From Pseudobdellovibrionaceae bacterium (GTDB taxonomy: Bacteria; Bdellovibrionota; Bdellovibrionia; Bdellovibrionales; UBA1609), in NCBI GenBank assembly GCA_018663505.1, contig JABJQG010000044.1, positions 1-36,550 on the forward strand: a stretch of 36,550 nt of DNA, read 5' to 3'. Shown in pieces: positions 15,308 to 23,364 of the stretch. Numbering within the stretch: position 1 is the first letter of the stretch; the number at the start of each line of letters is the position of its first letter. The notes beneath the pieces are model-generated. The model did not search any database and was not told the origin of the DNA. It worked only from the letters and a program-made list of their open reading frames with translations. Position numbers and translations under genes: made by a program.

Positions 15308-15325
15308 TTAACTATAGATAAGGAG
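15288..15325 (+). repeat. Leader repeat copy A
   Basis: 38 nt, about 32 identical with copy B at 15956-15993, including GGCAACGATTTT and ACTATA. Both copies end in the Shine-Dalgarno of the following gene (15333 and 16000). Confidence 0.6.
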
Positions 15326-15332
15326 TTAAATT

Positions 15333-15923
15333 ATGAAAACAAAAGATAAACTAAAACCCTGGTTAGATGATGATGGAAAAGAACTAGCTGAAGAGAAACT
15401 ACACCTCGTTAGCAGGTCTTGGTCGCCTGAAACATGGGAAGAATATTTAGCTACTATTGAAAAGGAGCAGGAAGAAATAAGTTTTGAAACCCCATTTGGT
15501 TCAGAAAATTATTCTCAAGAAAAACATGAAAAATTTTATAAAAATATTTTCAAACAAAAAGATCTGCCTAATATTGAAAAAAATATTTGCTCCATACTTA
15601 GAGAGTTATCAAATAAGCAGCAAGCTGTGATTTACTTACTCTTTTGGGAGGGAAAAAGTCTTGGTGAAATTGGAAAAAAACTAAGAATTAATAAAACCTC
15701 TGTAATGAAGTTAAAAAGTCGTGCTCTCAGCTATATGGCTGAAAGGATTATAAATGCGACCTTTCAAAAAGCTCCTGTTTGTATGAGTAATTCAGAAGAG
15801 GACGTTTTTGTGTCGTTGCCATGGGGAACCATAGAAAAAACACCTAGTTTTATAGATCACTCAGAGAACACAAAAAATATCGAAAATGAAGTGGTAGAGA
15901 AAAATATTTCAACAGGGATTTGA
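15333..15923 (+). CDS. Sigma-70 region 4-like HTH regulator (196 aa)
   Basis: First gene after the putative sigma-54 promoter. The middle of the protein (ELSNKQQAVIYLLFWEGKSLGEIGKKLRINKTSVMKLKSRALSYM) matches the region 4 HTH of sigma factors: a helix ending in a x-F-x-E-G turn, then S-x2-E-I-G and a recognition helix. There is no region 2, so it is not a complete sigma factor. It more likely works as a DNA-binding regulator of element genes. The acidic N-terminal and the polar C-terminal thirds are unassigned. AAGGAG lies 7 nt before the ATG. Confidence 0.75.
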   Translation: MKTKDKLKPWLDDDGKELAEEKLHLVSRSWSPETWEEYLATIEKEQEEISFETPFGSENYSQEKHEKFYKNIFKQKDLPNIEKNICSILRELSNKQQAVIYLLFWEGKSLGEIGKKLRINKTSVMKLKSRALSYMAERIINATFQKAPVCMSNSEEDVFVSLPWGTIEKTPSFIDHSENTKNIENEVVEKNISTGI

Positions 15924-15955
15924 AGAAACGTATTTTCTCATTTGGTTGCCCTATG

Positions 15956-15993
15956 GGGCAACGAAGGCAACGATTTTCACTATAAGTAGGGAG
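15956..15993 (+). repeat. Leader repeat copy B
   Basis: Second copy of the leader sequence, before the 55-aa gene at 16000. A 7-bp hairpin (15945-15951 with 15956-15962) overlaps its start. The long palindrome of copy A is not conserved here. Confidence 0.6.
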
Positions 15994-15999
15994 GAATAA

Positions 16000-16167
16000 A
16001 TGAAAAGAAAAAAGAACCACAGATTTTGGAGACATTATTTTAAAAGAAAATTTCGGCAAGTACGTTATTTTTTATTTGAAGCTCAAATTAATGAAAAAAG
16101 ACTTGAAGAAATCAAACAACAGGGTCTTGAAATGCAAATCAGGTCAGGTTACTGGCCTCATCTTTAA
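16000..16167 (+). CDS. Small basic protein (55 aa)
   Basis: Not recognised. 55 aa, very basic and aromatic at the N-terminus (MKRKKNHRFWRHYFKRKFRQ), with a helical Glu/Lys/Gln middle and ending SGYWPHL. GGGAGGA lies 5 nt before the ATG, and the gene follows leader repeat copy B. It sits in frame order between the sigma-region-4-like gene and the next hypothetical gene, with short gaps. A nucleic-acid-binding role is possible from charge alone. Confidence 0.6.
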   Translation: MKRKKNHRFWRHYFKRKFRQVRYFLFEAQINEKRLEEIKQQGLEMQIRSGYWPHL

Positions 16168-16182
16168 TAGCTGGAGAAATTT

Positions 16183-16584
16183 ATGAAATCTATATTTTTT
16201 AAATTAAATAAAATCATGCCACCAATAATTACTTGCCTTGGCAGTAGGTATGAATCGACAAAAGAGATGTGTTTTGGAGAACTGGTACTTTCTATTGATC
16301 GTGAGTTAATGAAACTTTCGGAAGAGCATTTTGAATTGAATTTAAAATTCCATGTTAATGCTGAAATTGCCAAGGATAGAGAAAAACAAATCTCTGTAGT
16401 TGTCCCCACTCACGATATTTCTAGTTACCTTCAATTAAAAAATGCGATTGAAGAAGTTCTTTGGAGTTTTAATAAACAAGTTCTTCACCAAAGTGGTGGT
16501 CAATTTTATACGCATTATATTCGATTCACCTATGTAATAAAATTAGAATTTATCAATGAGAATACAATAAAATATGCAAGTTAG
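16183..16584 (+). CDS. Hypothetical protein (133 aa)
   Basis: Not recognised. Soluble, mixed alpha/beta: LVLSIDRELMKLSEEHFELNLKF, a VVVPTHDISSYLQLKNAIEEVLWSFN helix region and a C-terminal strand TYVIKLEFINENT. No signal peptide or transmembrane helix. CTGGAGAAA is upstream of the ATG at 16183. It lies between two regulators at the head of the transfer operon. Confidence 0.65.
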   Translation: MKSIFFKLNKIMPPIITCLGSRYESTKEMCFGELVLSIDRELMKLSEEHFELNLKFHVNAEIAKDREKQISVVVPTHDISSYLQLKNAIEEVLWSFNKQVLHQSGGQFYTHYIRFTYVIKLEFINENTIKYAS

Positions 16585-16596
16585 ATTAGGAAAAAA

Positions 16597-16974
16597 GTGG
16601 ATATGGGAAAAATAAATATTATGTATGTAGATGATCGGCAATTAGAGAAGTTTACTGATAAACAGGAGGCAGAACAATATATGAATAATAATCCAATAAT
16701 TGAGTTAGACAATTCAGAAATGAAGAAAATATATGATGATTTAAAAGGCTGTCCTATTGCTATTTCCTTACTTAAACCAATGGTGGACAAATTACCCAGC
16801 TTACAAAGGAAATTAGTTCGTCTTCGTTTTTGGGAAAATAAGAATTACGATGAAATTGGTTATGAGTTGGGATTAACAAGAAGAAAAGTTCAATCTTTAT
16901 TAGAAAAAAGTTTTACTCAAATTCGAGAAGAACTTGTTTCAGAATTATATGAAGAAGTGCCTATCACGGCATAA
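16597..16974 (+). CDS. Second sigma-region-4-like HTH protein (125 aa)
   Basis: Starts at GTG 16597 with AGGA upstream; ATG 16603 is an alternative. The C-terminal half (LPSLQRKLVRLRFWENKNYDEIGYELGLTRRKVQSLLEKSFTQIREEL) is a sigma region 4-type HTH like that of the 196-aa protein encoded at 15333, with which it shares the F/R-F-W-E pattern. The N-terminal part is acidic and lacks region 2. Probably a regulator or an antagonist partner of the first protein. Confidence 0.7.
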   Translation: MDMGKINIMYVDDRQLEKFTDKQEAEQYMNNNPIIELDNSEMKKIYDDLKGCPIAISLLKPMVDKLPSLQRKLVRLRFWENKNYDEIGYELGLTRRKVQSLLEKSFTQIREELVSELYEEVPITA

Positions 16975-16985
16975 AGGGGGAATAA

Positions 16986-17237
16986 ATGGATTCAATTCAA
17001 TTGTTATCACAACAAATTACTATTCTTGATGCGAAGACTACTCGCATTGAGAATAAAATTGATATGTCTATGCCATTAATTCTTGAAGCAAGAAAAATTG
17101 TTGCTCTAGAAAAAAGGATTGATACGGTGGATAAAAAAGCTGATGAAGGCGTGAAAATGAAATGGCAATTAATGGGTGGTTTTGCTGTTGTTGCAATACT
17201 TATTCAATTTACTTTTTTGTATCTGAGAAAATTCTAG
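16986..17237 (+). CDS. Small coiled-coil membrane protein, XhlA/holin-like
   Basis: 83 aa. An N-terminal amphipathic coiled coil (about residues 5-53, LSQQITILDAKTTRIENKIDM to VALEKRIDTVDKKADEG) is followed by a single transmembrane helix (about 58-78, WQLMGGFAVVAILIQFTFLYL) with a basic end. This layout is that of XhlA-type proteins found beside phage lysis and transfer genes. AAAGGGG lies upstream of the ATG; 11 nt after the previous gene. Function here unknown. Confidence 0.6.
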   Translation: MDSIQLLSQQITILDAKTTRIENKIDMSMPLILEARKIVALEKRIDTVDKKADEGVKMKWQLMGGFAVVAILIQFTFLYLRKF

Positions 17238-17301
17238 ACGTACAAATTAAATTTAAAACTTAGTTATTTTTTAAATATATTTTTATATTGGAGGCAATGC
17301 T

Positions 17302-18336
17302 TTGGGCTATCAAAGAAAAAAATATAAGTACAGCCAAATAACCGTGTGGTTATTACTTGGGGTTACACTTACTTTATACAAACAATCAATTGCCCTGGCT
17401 TCTCCCACTGTTTGTAGTATTATTAAAGCGCCAAGTTTTAGAAGCTGTTTAGGAATGAGCATATCACCTTCTATGTGTGGTTTCCCACCTCGCCCTTGTA
17501 TGCATTTTAGTTATCTAGTACCACAATACTACACGGAAGTTACAGGTACAAAACAAACATTTTTTAAAGATTTACCTCCGGCTCAATCTCAGCTTCAAGC
17601 GACGGAAGGTTTTCTTCCAATTGCTGTTGAAGATGACGAGGGAGCGTTTTCATATCATGGCAGAACAATTAATGTTCCTTTTGCAGCAATGACATTTAAT
17701 GAGCTTCCCTGTGGTGGTGCCATGTGGGATCGTTTTTGTTTTTCCTCTATGAGTGAACACTTAGGAAGACTTTGGAAAACGGGGGAAGCCGATCTTTTAC
17801 AGCCAGCTTTTATGGCATGGAGTTTAAGCCCGAAAGCATGTTTAATTAAAGGAGCTTTATCAGGAGCTACGGGGGAGTCTAGGCCAAGTGGCTATCCCAA
17901 TATAGGAATGTGTTCTGTTGATAGAAGCATGGTGACAATATTCCCACCTTCTAGTGCGCCTGTTTGTAGCGCATGGGGAATAAATTTTCCTAGAACGGGC
18001 ACCGTTACTTCGTCCGACCAAACTACTGCATCGCTAGTAATTGCTTCGAGAATGAAAAGTTTAGGTTCCGAAGTATTTCAGTCAGTTCCAAGTAATGCTG
18101 GTGAAAAAATGCAGATGATATTTCCACAAAGTTCATCTTGCTTTTCGGAAGGGCAAAATATTGGCTTGCTCAGATTAAAACGAGTGAATGAAATGGGCCG
18201 CCTTTGGTCTGGAAAATCAAGAAACTACCTCTATGCTACATGGAAGCGCGTTAGTTGTACGCGAGACATTCCTTGGGCCTACTTTACTAAAATGTGGCTA
18301 GGCGTATTAGAGGGGGCTTGCAGTGGCAGAGAGTAG
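17302..18336 (+). CDS. traU: TraU-like conjugative transfer protein
   Basis: 344 aa, starting at TTG with GGAGG 7 nt upstream. Signal peptide ending near ALA (residue 33). The mature protein is cysteine-rich (about 13 Cys). It contains PRPCMHFSYLVPQYYTEVTG, the PxPC-x-x-F/V-S-Y-x-x-P signature of TraU and the related ICE PFL_4710 family, and ends in a Cys-rich CSGRE tail. TraU is a periplasmic protein needed for mating-pair formation and DNA transfer in F-type systems, and needs disulphide formation. The TraF-like thioredoxin encoded at 20000 fits this. Confidence 0.85.
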   Translation: MGYQRKKYKYSQITVWLLLGVTLTLYKQSIALASPTVCSIIKAPSFRSCLGMSISPSMCGFPPRPCMHFSYLVPQYYTEVTGTKQTFFKDLPPAQSQLQATEGFLPIAVEDDEGAFSYHGRTINVPFAAMTFNELPCGGAMWDRFCFSSMSEHLGRLWKTGEADLLQPAFMAWSLSPKACLIKGALSGATGESRPSGYPNIGMCSVDRSMVTIFPPSSAPVCSAWGINFPRTGTVTSSDQTTASLVIASRMKSLGSEVFQSVPSNAGEKMQMIFPQSSSCFSEGQNIGLLRLKRVNEMGRLWSGKSRNYLYATWKRVSCTRDIPWAYFTKMWLGVLEGACSGRE

Positions 18337-18382
18337 CCATACAAAAAACTGTGACCCAATAACTTAAATAGTGGAGGTTGCC

Positions 18383-19981
18383 ATGTTTGGAGACTATTTA
18401 GTTTCAAAGCAAACTGTTACTTTAAATCAGTTGAACGAAGCTCTTAGATTACAAAAATTTAAAAAATCTAAAATTGGCCGTCTTTTGGTTGAACTTGGAT
18501 ATATAAATCAAGCTCAACTAGATTCTGCTTTGTTTGACTATATTAAGCCAAAATGCAATTTAAAAATTACTGAACTGATTGAATTAAAAAAAATAGTAAT
18601 TACTCCAGAGGATATCAAAGAACTTTTAATTTCAAATCAATCATACGTTATTAAGAGCACTTCAAAAGTAGTTGTTTTTTTAACAAAGGTTTTTAGTGAC
18701 AAATTCATTCAAGAGGCAGAGAGTCTTTTATCTCAAAAAGTTATTCTTTGGGTTGTTGAGCCTGATATTTTCTCACTTGTTGATGTTGAAAATAGAGTAT
18801 CTAAGGAGCATCAAAGTTCAATTATAGTTTCTCAAAATAAAACAGATGAGCAGAAACTAAAAGAAGAAAATCCGTATGCAAAGCTTATACGAGAAAGTGT
18901 CGATGAAGCATTAATAATTGGTGCTAGTGACATTCACTACGAACCATTCGATACAGGCTACATTATCAGATTTCGCGTTCATGGGATACTGAGAGAATGG
19001 AAAGTATTAGAAAAAAATCATATTGATGCAATTACAGCAAAATTAAAATCCATAATAAATATGGATTTAGCAACAATCGGTAAGCCTCAAGATTCAAGGG
19101 CTACTTTCAAGAATAGGCTTCTTGATATTCGAGCGAGTTCATTTCCCGTAGTTGGTAGTTCAGAAAAAATAGTTTTACGTTTACAAAGACAAGATCAAAA
19201 ATTTGTTTTAGAAGAATTAGGTCTTTCAGAATCTTCTTATCAATTGGTTATGGATGCAATTCAAAAGCAAGATGGTCTGATTTTAATATCTGGCCCTACA
19301 GGAAGTGGCAAAACAACAACTCTATACTCTCTACTTAGTAAAATGGATAAAGTTGGAAAAAACATTTCTACTCTGGAAAATCCTGTTGAAATGAAACTTG
19401 ACCGAATAAACCAAGCAAATGTGGGCGACTATAATTCATTTGCAGACTTTCAACGGGCATTAATGAGGCAAGACCCTGATATAATTCTTGTTGGAGAAGT
19501 TCGAGACAAAGAAAGTGCAGAGCTTTGTATGAAGTTGTCAGCCACAGGACATTTAGTTTTGTCCACTATACATGCAAACGGAGCCATTGAGGTTGTGGAG
19601 AGGCTAAAGAACTTGGGTGTTGATGAATACTCCATCAGATCAAATTTGCGTTTGTCGGTTGCTCAAAGATTAGCAAAGAAGCTTTGTCAAAAATGCTCAA
19701 TAAAAGCTAATGACAATATTGTAACTAAAACACTTAAATTTTGTGAAAGCGATAGGGAAAAATCTCATAAGTTTAAAGTTACAAATACCTCTGGCTGCGA
19801 ACATTGCCAAAGTGGAGTTGTTGGTCGAGTCGCAATAATTGAGTATCTTGAAAAAGAAGAAATTTCTAATTTTATTCTTTCGACCGAGCAATTCACAAAG
19901 GGAATTTCACTTAAAGGTGAAAGCCTCAAGTTAGCCACTCAAGGAATTATTGATATAAACGAAGTTTTACAATTTACATAA
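18383..19981 (+). CDS. GspE/PilB-type secretion ATPase
   Basis: 532 aa from ATG 18383 (GGAGG 5 nt upstream; an in-frame GTG at 18371 lies in the ribosome-binding site). N-terminal MshEN-like region (GDYLVSKQTVTLNQLNEALRLQ, IGRLLVELGYINQAQLDSAL). The C-terminal T2SE ATPase domain has ASDIHYEP, Walker A GPTGSGKT (304-311), an Asp box TLENPVE, Walker B DIILVGEVRD (366-375), a His box TGHLVLSTIHAN and a CxxC...CxxC zinc site (CQKC, CEHC). Such ATPases power type II secretion and type IV pili. It is unexpected inside an F-type T4SS, which normally lacks a VirB11-like ATPase. Confidence 0.93.
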   Translation: MFGDYLVSKQTVTLNQLNEALRLQKFKKSKIGRLLVELGYINQAQLDSALFDYIKPKCNLKITELIELKKIVITPEDIKELLISNQSYVIKSTSKVVVFLTKVFSDKFIQEAESLLSQKVILWVVEPDIFSLVDVENRVSKEHQSSIIVSQNKTDEQKLKEENPYAKLIRESVDEALIIGASDIHYEPFDTGYIIRFRVHGILREWKVLEKNHIDAITAKLKSIINMDLATIGKPQDSRATFKNRLLDIRASSFPVVGSSEKIVLRLQRQDQKFVLEELGLSESSYQLVMDAIQKQDGLILISGPTGSGKTTTLYSLLSKMDKVGKNISTLENPVEMKLDRINQANVGDYNSFADFQRALMRQDPDIILVGEVRDKESAELCMKLSATGHLVLSTIHANGAIEVVERLKNLGVDEYSIRSNLRLSVAQRLAKKLCQKCSIKANDNIVTKTLKFCESDREKSHKFKVTNTSGCEHCQSGVVGRVAIIEYLEKEEISNFILSTEQFTKGISLKGESLKLATQGIIDINEVLQFT

Positions 19982-19999
19982 ACTAAAACGGAGGACTTT

Positions 20000-20761
20000 A
20001 TGAGAACAATTATTTTTGTTATTTGTTTCTCTGTGTTTCCTAGTACTATACTTGCTTTTGACTATTTTAATGGTTCAATTGATTACTGGAATAAGAAAGA
20101 GGTTAATCAGCCAAAGTCAAAGTTACCTGTTAAAAAACAAGAGAATGCAAAAAAAGAGAATGCAAAAGAAAAATTCAATTGGGATCGTTACATTAACCCC
20201 AAAACAACATCAGATTTAAAGGAAGTATTTCGGGAAGGAAAACATACGCCCCCAGCCCCACTTTTAGAGGCTGCACAAAATCCGACGGATGAAAATATTA
20301 AAAACTGGTTTGCTGTGGTGAAAAGAAAGAATCAGTTAATGTCTAGGCTTAATAAAAGAATGGCAGAATATCTAAAAAAATCTAAAGGCATAAAACCAGC
20401 CGAAAGAAATTTGATTGTAGCAAAACAAAATAAATTACAACGTCAACAAGTCGATTTTAAAAGATTTCGTTTTAGAATGTATTTTGAATCTTCTTGTCCA
20501 CACTGCAAGAGAATGATGAGTGAACTTGCTACTCTTCAAAACATGGGTTTTTTTGTTGAACTCAGGCAGATTGACAACAATAAAAAGTATGCAAAAGCAC
20601 TTCCTTTTGTTGTGAGCCAAGCAGCAAAAGTAGAACTTAAAGAGAAAAAAATAGACGCATGGCCTGTGCTTTTCATTGGTGATACTAAAAAGAAATTAAT
20701 CTATCGAATCAATGGTTATCAAAGCGCCAATGACATCCTTCTCACTCTACAAAGTAAATAA
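20000..20761 (+). CDS. traF: TraF-like periplasmic thioredoxin-fold protein
   Basis: 253 aa with a signal peptide (FVICFSVFPSTILAF, cleavage near residue 19). A basic, charged middle section and a helix-rich part precede a C-terminal thioredoxin-like domain with redox motif CPHC (166-169) and a cis-Pro loop AWPVLFIG. This matches TraF/TrbB of F-type systems, which assist disulphide bonding of TraU, TraH and TraN. The active site retains both cysteines, unlike F-plasmid TraF, so an oxidoreductase function is likely. GGAGG 6 nt before the ATG. Confidence 0.85.
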   Translation: MRTIIFVICFSVFPSTILAFDYFNGSIDYWNKKEVNQPKSKLPVKKQENAKKENAKEKFNWDRYINPKTTSDLKEVFREGKHTPPAPLLEAAQNPTDENIKNWFAVVKRKNQLMSRLNKRMAEYLKKSKGIKPAERNLIVAKQNKLQRQQVDFKRFRFRMYFESSCPHCKRMMSELATLQNMGFFVELRQIDNNKKYAKALPFVVSQAAKVELKEKKIDAWPVLFIGDTKKKLIYRINGYQSANDILLTLQSK

Positions 20762-20806
20762 ATTAAAAAAGTAAATCCAATAAAACCAAAAAAATGGAGG
20801 TTCATT

Positions 20807-21211
20807 ATGAACACAGCTGAAAATCTTACGAGCATTGACTCTTCTGTACGGCGGTTGCCTATGTTAGCAATATTTATAGCCACGGCAATTGTACTCTTTG
20901 TTTCAATTGATGCTCTTGCAAATATCCCTCGCTTGCCAGGTTCAGATCAAATGGACAAATTAACGGCGGCTGGTGATCTACTCAGGTTAGTCGATAGCTT
21001 CCTATTTAAGTTTGGCGCAAGACTGATGGCTGGACTTGCAGTGTTAGCGGCAGGGTGGAATTTAAAAGAACAGCGTTTTGGTGTAGCCGTGGTTTGTATT
21101 TTGGGAGCTATCGTCTTGGGAACGGCTCCGATGTGGGTAAAAAATATCTTCGATTTTGGGGGAGGAACACTTTTCTCATATATCTCTGAAATTGGATCAA
21201 GATATGTATAG
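20807..21211 (+). CDS. Conjugative pilin-like protein (TraA/VirB2-like)
   Basis: 134 aa. A long leader ends in hydrophobic LAIFIATAIVLFVSIDALA, with probable leader-peptidase cleavage after DALA. Two further hydrophobic helices follow (around FKFGARLMAGLAVLAAGW and FGVAVVCILGAIVLGTAPMWV), separated by a short basic loop (NLKEQR). This is the VirB2/TraA pilin layout, though it is longer than F pilin. Gene order (directly before traL) supports the call. GGAGG upstream of the ATG. Confidence 0.7.
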   Translation: MNTAENLTSIDSSVRRLPMLAIFIATAIVLFVSIDALANIPRLPGSDQMDKLTAAGDLLRLVDSFLFKFGARLMAGLAVLAAGWNLKEQRFGVAVVCILGAIVLGTAPMWVKNIFDFGGGTLFSYISEIGSRYV

Positions 21212-21515
21212 CTACGAATCTATGCGTGAAAAGCATGGAAGTCGAGTTAGCCAAACAATTGATTCTCCAATAATGGTTTTTGATTACTTTGAAATATCTG
21301 AACTATTTGTTGCTTTATTAGTAATTCTAATTTTTGGAGTAGTTTTTTATTCATGGGGATTAATGATTATTCTCTTAATCATAACGCTTGGGCTAGGGCC
21401 AGTTATAAGAAGAAGAAACAAAAAAGGAATCTTTTTTCATTGGCCATACCGCCATTTCAAAATGACTCTACCAGGAATCATCAACCCCAAAGGTAATAAA
21501 AAATATTCTGATTAA
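21204..21515 (+). CDS. traL: TraL-like (VirB3-like) membrane protein
   Basis: 103 aa from ATG 21204, which overlaps the pilin-like gene by 8 nt; a longer frame from 21156 lies within the pilin gene and has no Shine-Dalgarno. SQTIDSPIMVFDYFEISELFVALL resembles the TraL start (IDxPxxxxxxxxxEL). Two close transmembrane helices (LVILIFGVVFYSWGLMIILLIITLGLG) are followed by a basic stretch RRRNKK and an aromatic HWPYRH. TraL helps assemble the pilus at the inner membrane. Confidence 0.8.
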   Translation: MYSYESMREKHGSRVSQTIDSPIMVFDYFEISELFVALLVILIFGVVFYSWGLMIILLIITLGLGPVIRRRNKKGIFFHWPYRHFKMTLPGIINPKGNKKYSD

Positions 21516-21581
21516 AAGTTAGATTATTTTCACTTCAATCATCTCTAAATCAAAAAAATAAACACTCTATAAGGGAACTCA

Positions 21582-22454
21582 ATGGATATTCAACCGAAAC
21601 TCAAAGAATTGAGGGAAAGACTCACAAAGGGCATAAAGGTTTTGCAAATAATTCTCAAGACAATCTTTAAAAAAATAGAAAAGAAAAAACATGAAATAGG
21701 AGCAAAAATGATTGGCCCAATTGAAAAAGGATTTAACAAAGCCGAACTGGTGGCTCCCCCTCAAGGTAGCTTTGAGGGGGTTGATTTAAGTATACTTCCT
21801 AAATATATTGCCTATAAATCTGCTCTTTTAAAAGAAAAAATGATTTTGAATTATGTGGTAGCAATTATTTCAGTTCTATTTTTTTCTCATTATTTAGTTT
21901 CAAGATTAGAGATATCTAAGCTACACGGTCAACTCAGAGAAAAAGAATATATTTTAGCTCCAGGTGTACTGGATTTTACAAAAGCATCACCTCAAATGAT
22001 TCCCAATTCATATATACATGATGCAGCCACAGACTTTCTTTCTAGTTTAGGAAATATTAGTGCATCTAACATTGATGAACAATACTCCTCATTAAAGCGT
22101 TTTATGAGTAAAGAATTAAGGGTTCAGTTTTCCGTAGATACGGCTGATTGGATTGAACAAGTTAAAACCGATAATATTTCACAGATTTTAAAAGTTACTG
22201 ATGTTGAGATTACTTCAAACTCTAGCGGAGCGTACCAAGTCATCGCACTAGGTCGAGTTAGTTTTTACTCAGAACAACAATTTTTAGGACATGAAGATCA
22301 GGTAATTAAAATGATCTTAAAACTAGTGCCTCCTGAAAGCGGCAAAAGGTGGTATCTGCAAATTGGTTCCTTATCCTGGGAAAAAGCAGAAACGTTTAGA
22401 GCAAAATCAAATCTTTCAAAACCGAACTCAAAATCAAAACAAAATTCAAAATAA
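21582..22454 (+). CDS. traE: TraE-like (VirB8-fold) inner-membrane T4SS protein
   Basis: 290 aa, longer than usual TraE (about 190) because of a basic N-terminal extension of about 85 residues. One transmembrane helix (MILNYVVAIISVLFFSHYLVS) is followed by a periplasmic domain. Signatures of the TraE/VirB8 fold include LAPGVLDFTKASPQMIPNSYIHDAATDFLSSLGNISASNIDEQYSSLKRFMS and the late strands GRVSFYSEQQFLGHEDQ and WYLQIGSLSW. It forms the periplasmic inner-membrane part of the channel. The order traL-traE-traK-traB matches F-type operons. AAGGGA is upstream of the ATG. Confidence 0.82.
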   Translation: MDIQPKLKELRERLTKGIKVLQIILKTIFKKIEKKKHEIGAKMIGPIEKGFNKAELVAPPQGSFEGVDLSILPKYIAYKSALLKEKMILNYVVAIISVLFFSHYLVSRLEISKLHGQLREKEYILAPGVLDFTKASPQMIPNSYIHDAATDFLSSLGNISASNIDEQYSSLKRFMSKELRVQFSVDTADWIEQVKTDNISQILKVTDVEITSNSSGAYQVIALGRVSFYSEQQFLGHEDQVIKMILKLVPPESGKRWYLQIGSLSWEKAETFRAKSNLSKPNSKSKQNSK

Positions 22455-22472
22455 ATAAAATTGGAGATTCTT

Positions 22473-23333
22473 ATGAATATTAAAGACTATAAATATCTTA
22501 CCGATGTACTGTCGTATTTAAAGCCTTTTGTCTTACTATTTTGTAGACTTGTTACAATTGGACTGACGGTATTAATTTACTTCCTAATTGGTTTCTTTTT
22601 TGGAGCAAAAACTTGTCATGCAAGGACCATTTATTATGGGTCAGAGGTTGAAACGATCACTGTTGCTTATGGTGGCCCAACAATCTTTAGGTTCAATGAG
22701 GAAGTGAAAACAATTTCACAAGCCTCGAAGTTTAGTATTAAACCCGCAGACAATAACAACCCGAATTATACTACGCTTTCTGTTACGCCCCGATTTACAA
22801 AGGGGAAAACAAAAGTTTCATTTATCTTGGCAAATGGTGTGGTGGTGAATACTAAAATTGTCATTGTATCGAAATCAATTCCTGAGAAAACTGACTCGTT
22901 CTATGATTTGCAGCCAAAAGAACGACTTATTGAATCCTCTCAAAACTCAAAAGGGGCCAATATTTCAGAGCTTGAATTAATGAAATCTATGATTCGTTGG
23001 GATAATGTTGTTGGTTACAACATAAGAACTCTGGTGCGAAAAGTTAATACAGGAATCAAAGGGCTTTCAGCTAAACTTGTGCGTGTTTATACAGGGCCAA
23101 AATATAATGGATATATTTTTAAAGTTCGCAATAAATCACGTAAGACCTATGCCATTGATTTAAAAAGCCTGACTCTGGGTGTGCCAAATGTGGCTTTACT
23201 TACTCAGGTAGATCATAAAATTTTAAAATCATCAAAAACAAAGAGAAATATTACTTTTCTTAGAATAGTAGCAAAGCCAACATCAGTTTATTACAATATT
23301 ACGATTCCAATAGCTCCAATCGAGAAAAAATAA
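22473..23333 (+). CDS. traK: TraK-like (VirB9-like) secretin-domain protein
   Basis: 286 aa from ATG 22473 (TTGGAG 6 nt upstream; an in-frame TTG at 22461 is the Shine-Dalgarno region). A hydrophobic segment up to about residue 48 (LVTIGLTVLIYFLIGFFFGA) acts as signal. The mature protein begins with beta strands ETITVAYGGPTIFRFNEEVKTISQ, typical of the TraK/VirB9 N-terminal domain. The C-terminal half has YIFKVRNKSRKTYAIDLKSLTLG, a TraK-type beta-sandwich. It is expected to form the outer-membrane core ring with TraV and TraB. Confidence 0.82.
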   Translation: MNIKDYKYLTDVLSYLKPFVLLFCRLVTIGLTVLIYFLIGFFFGAKTCHARTIYYGSEVETITVAYGGPTIFRFNEEVKTISQASKFSIKPADNNNPNYTTLSVTPRFTKGKTKVSFILANGVVVNTKIVIVSKSIPEKTDSFYDLQPKERLIESSQNSKGANISELELMKSMIRWDNVVGYNIRTLVRKVNTGIKGLSAKLVRVYTGPKYNGYIFKVRNKSRKTYAIDLKSLTLGVPNVALLTQVDHKILKSSKTKRNITFLRIVAKPTSVYYNITIPIAPIEKK

Positions 23334-23364
23334 AATTCAACTAAATTTAATAAGGAGTATTGCA

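Larger units (their letters stand above)
14806..15332. other. Regulatory region of the transfer operon
   Basis: 527 bp without a gene. It holds three palindromes related to CTACAA-N4-TTGTAG, a half site (15033-15038), a sigma-54-like promoter and a 44-bp leader palindrome, all listed separately. Confidence 0.7.
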
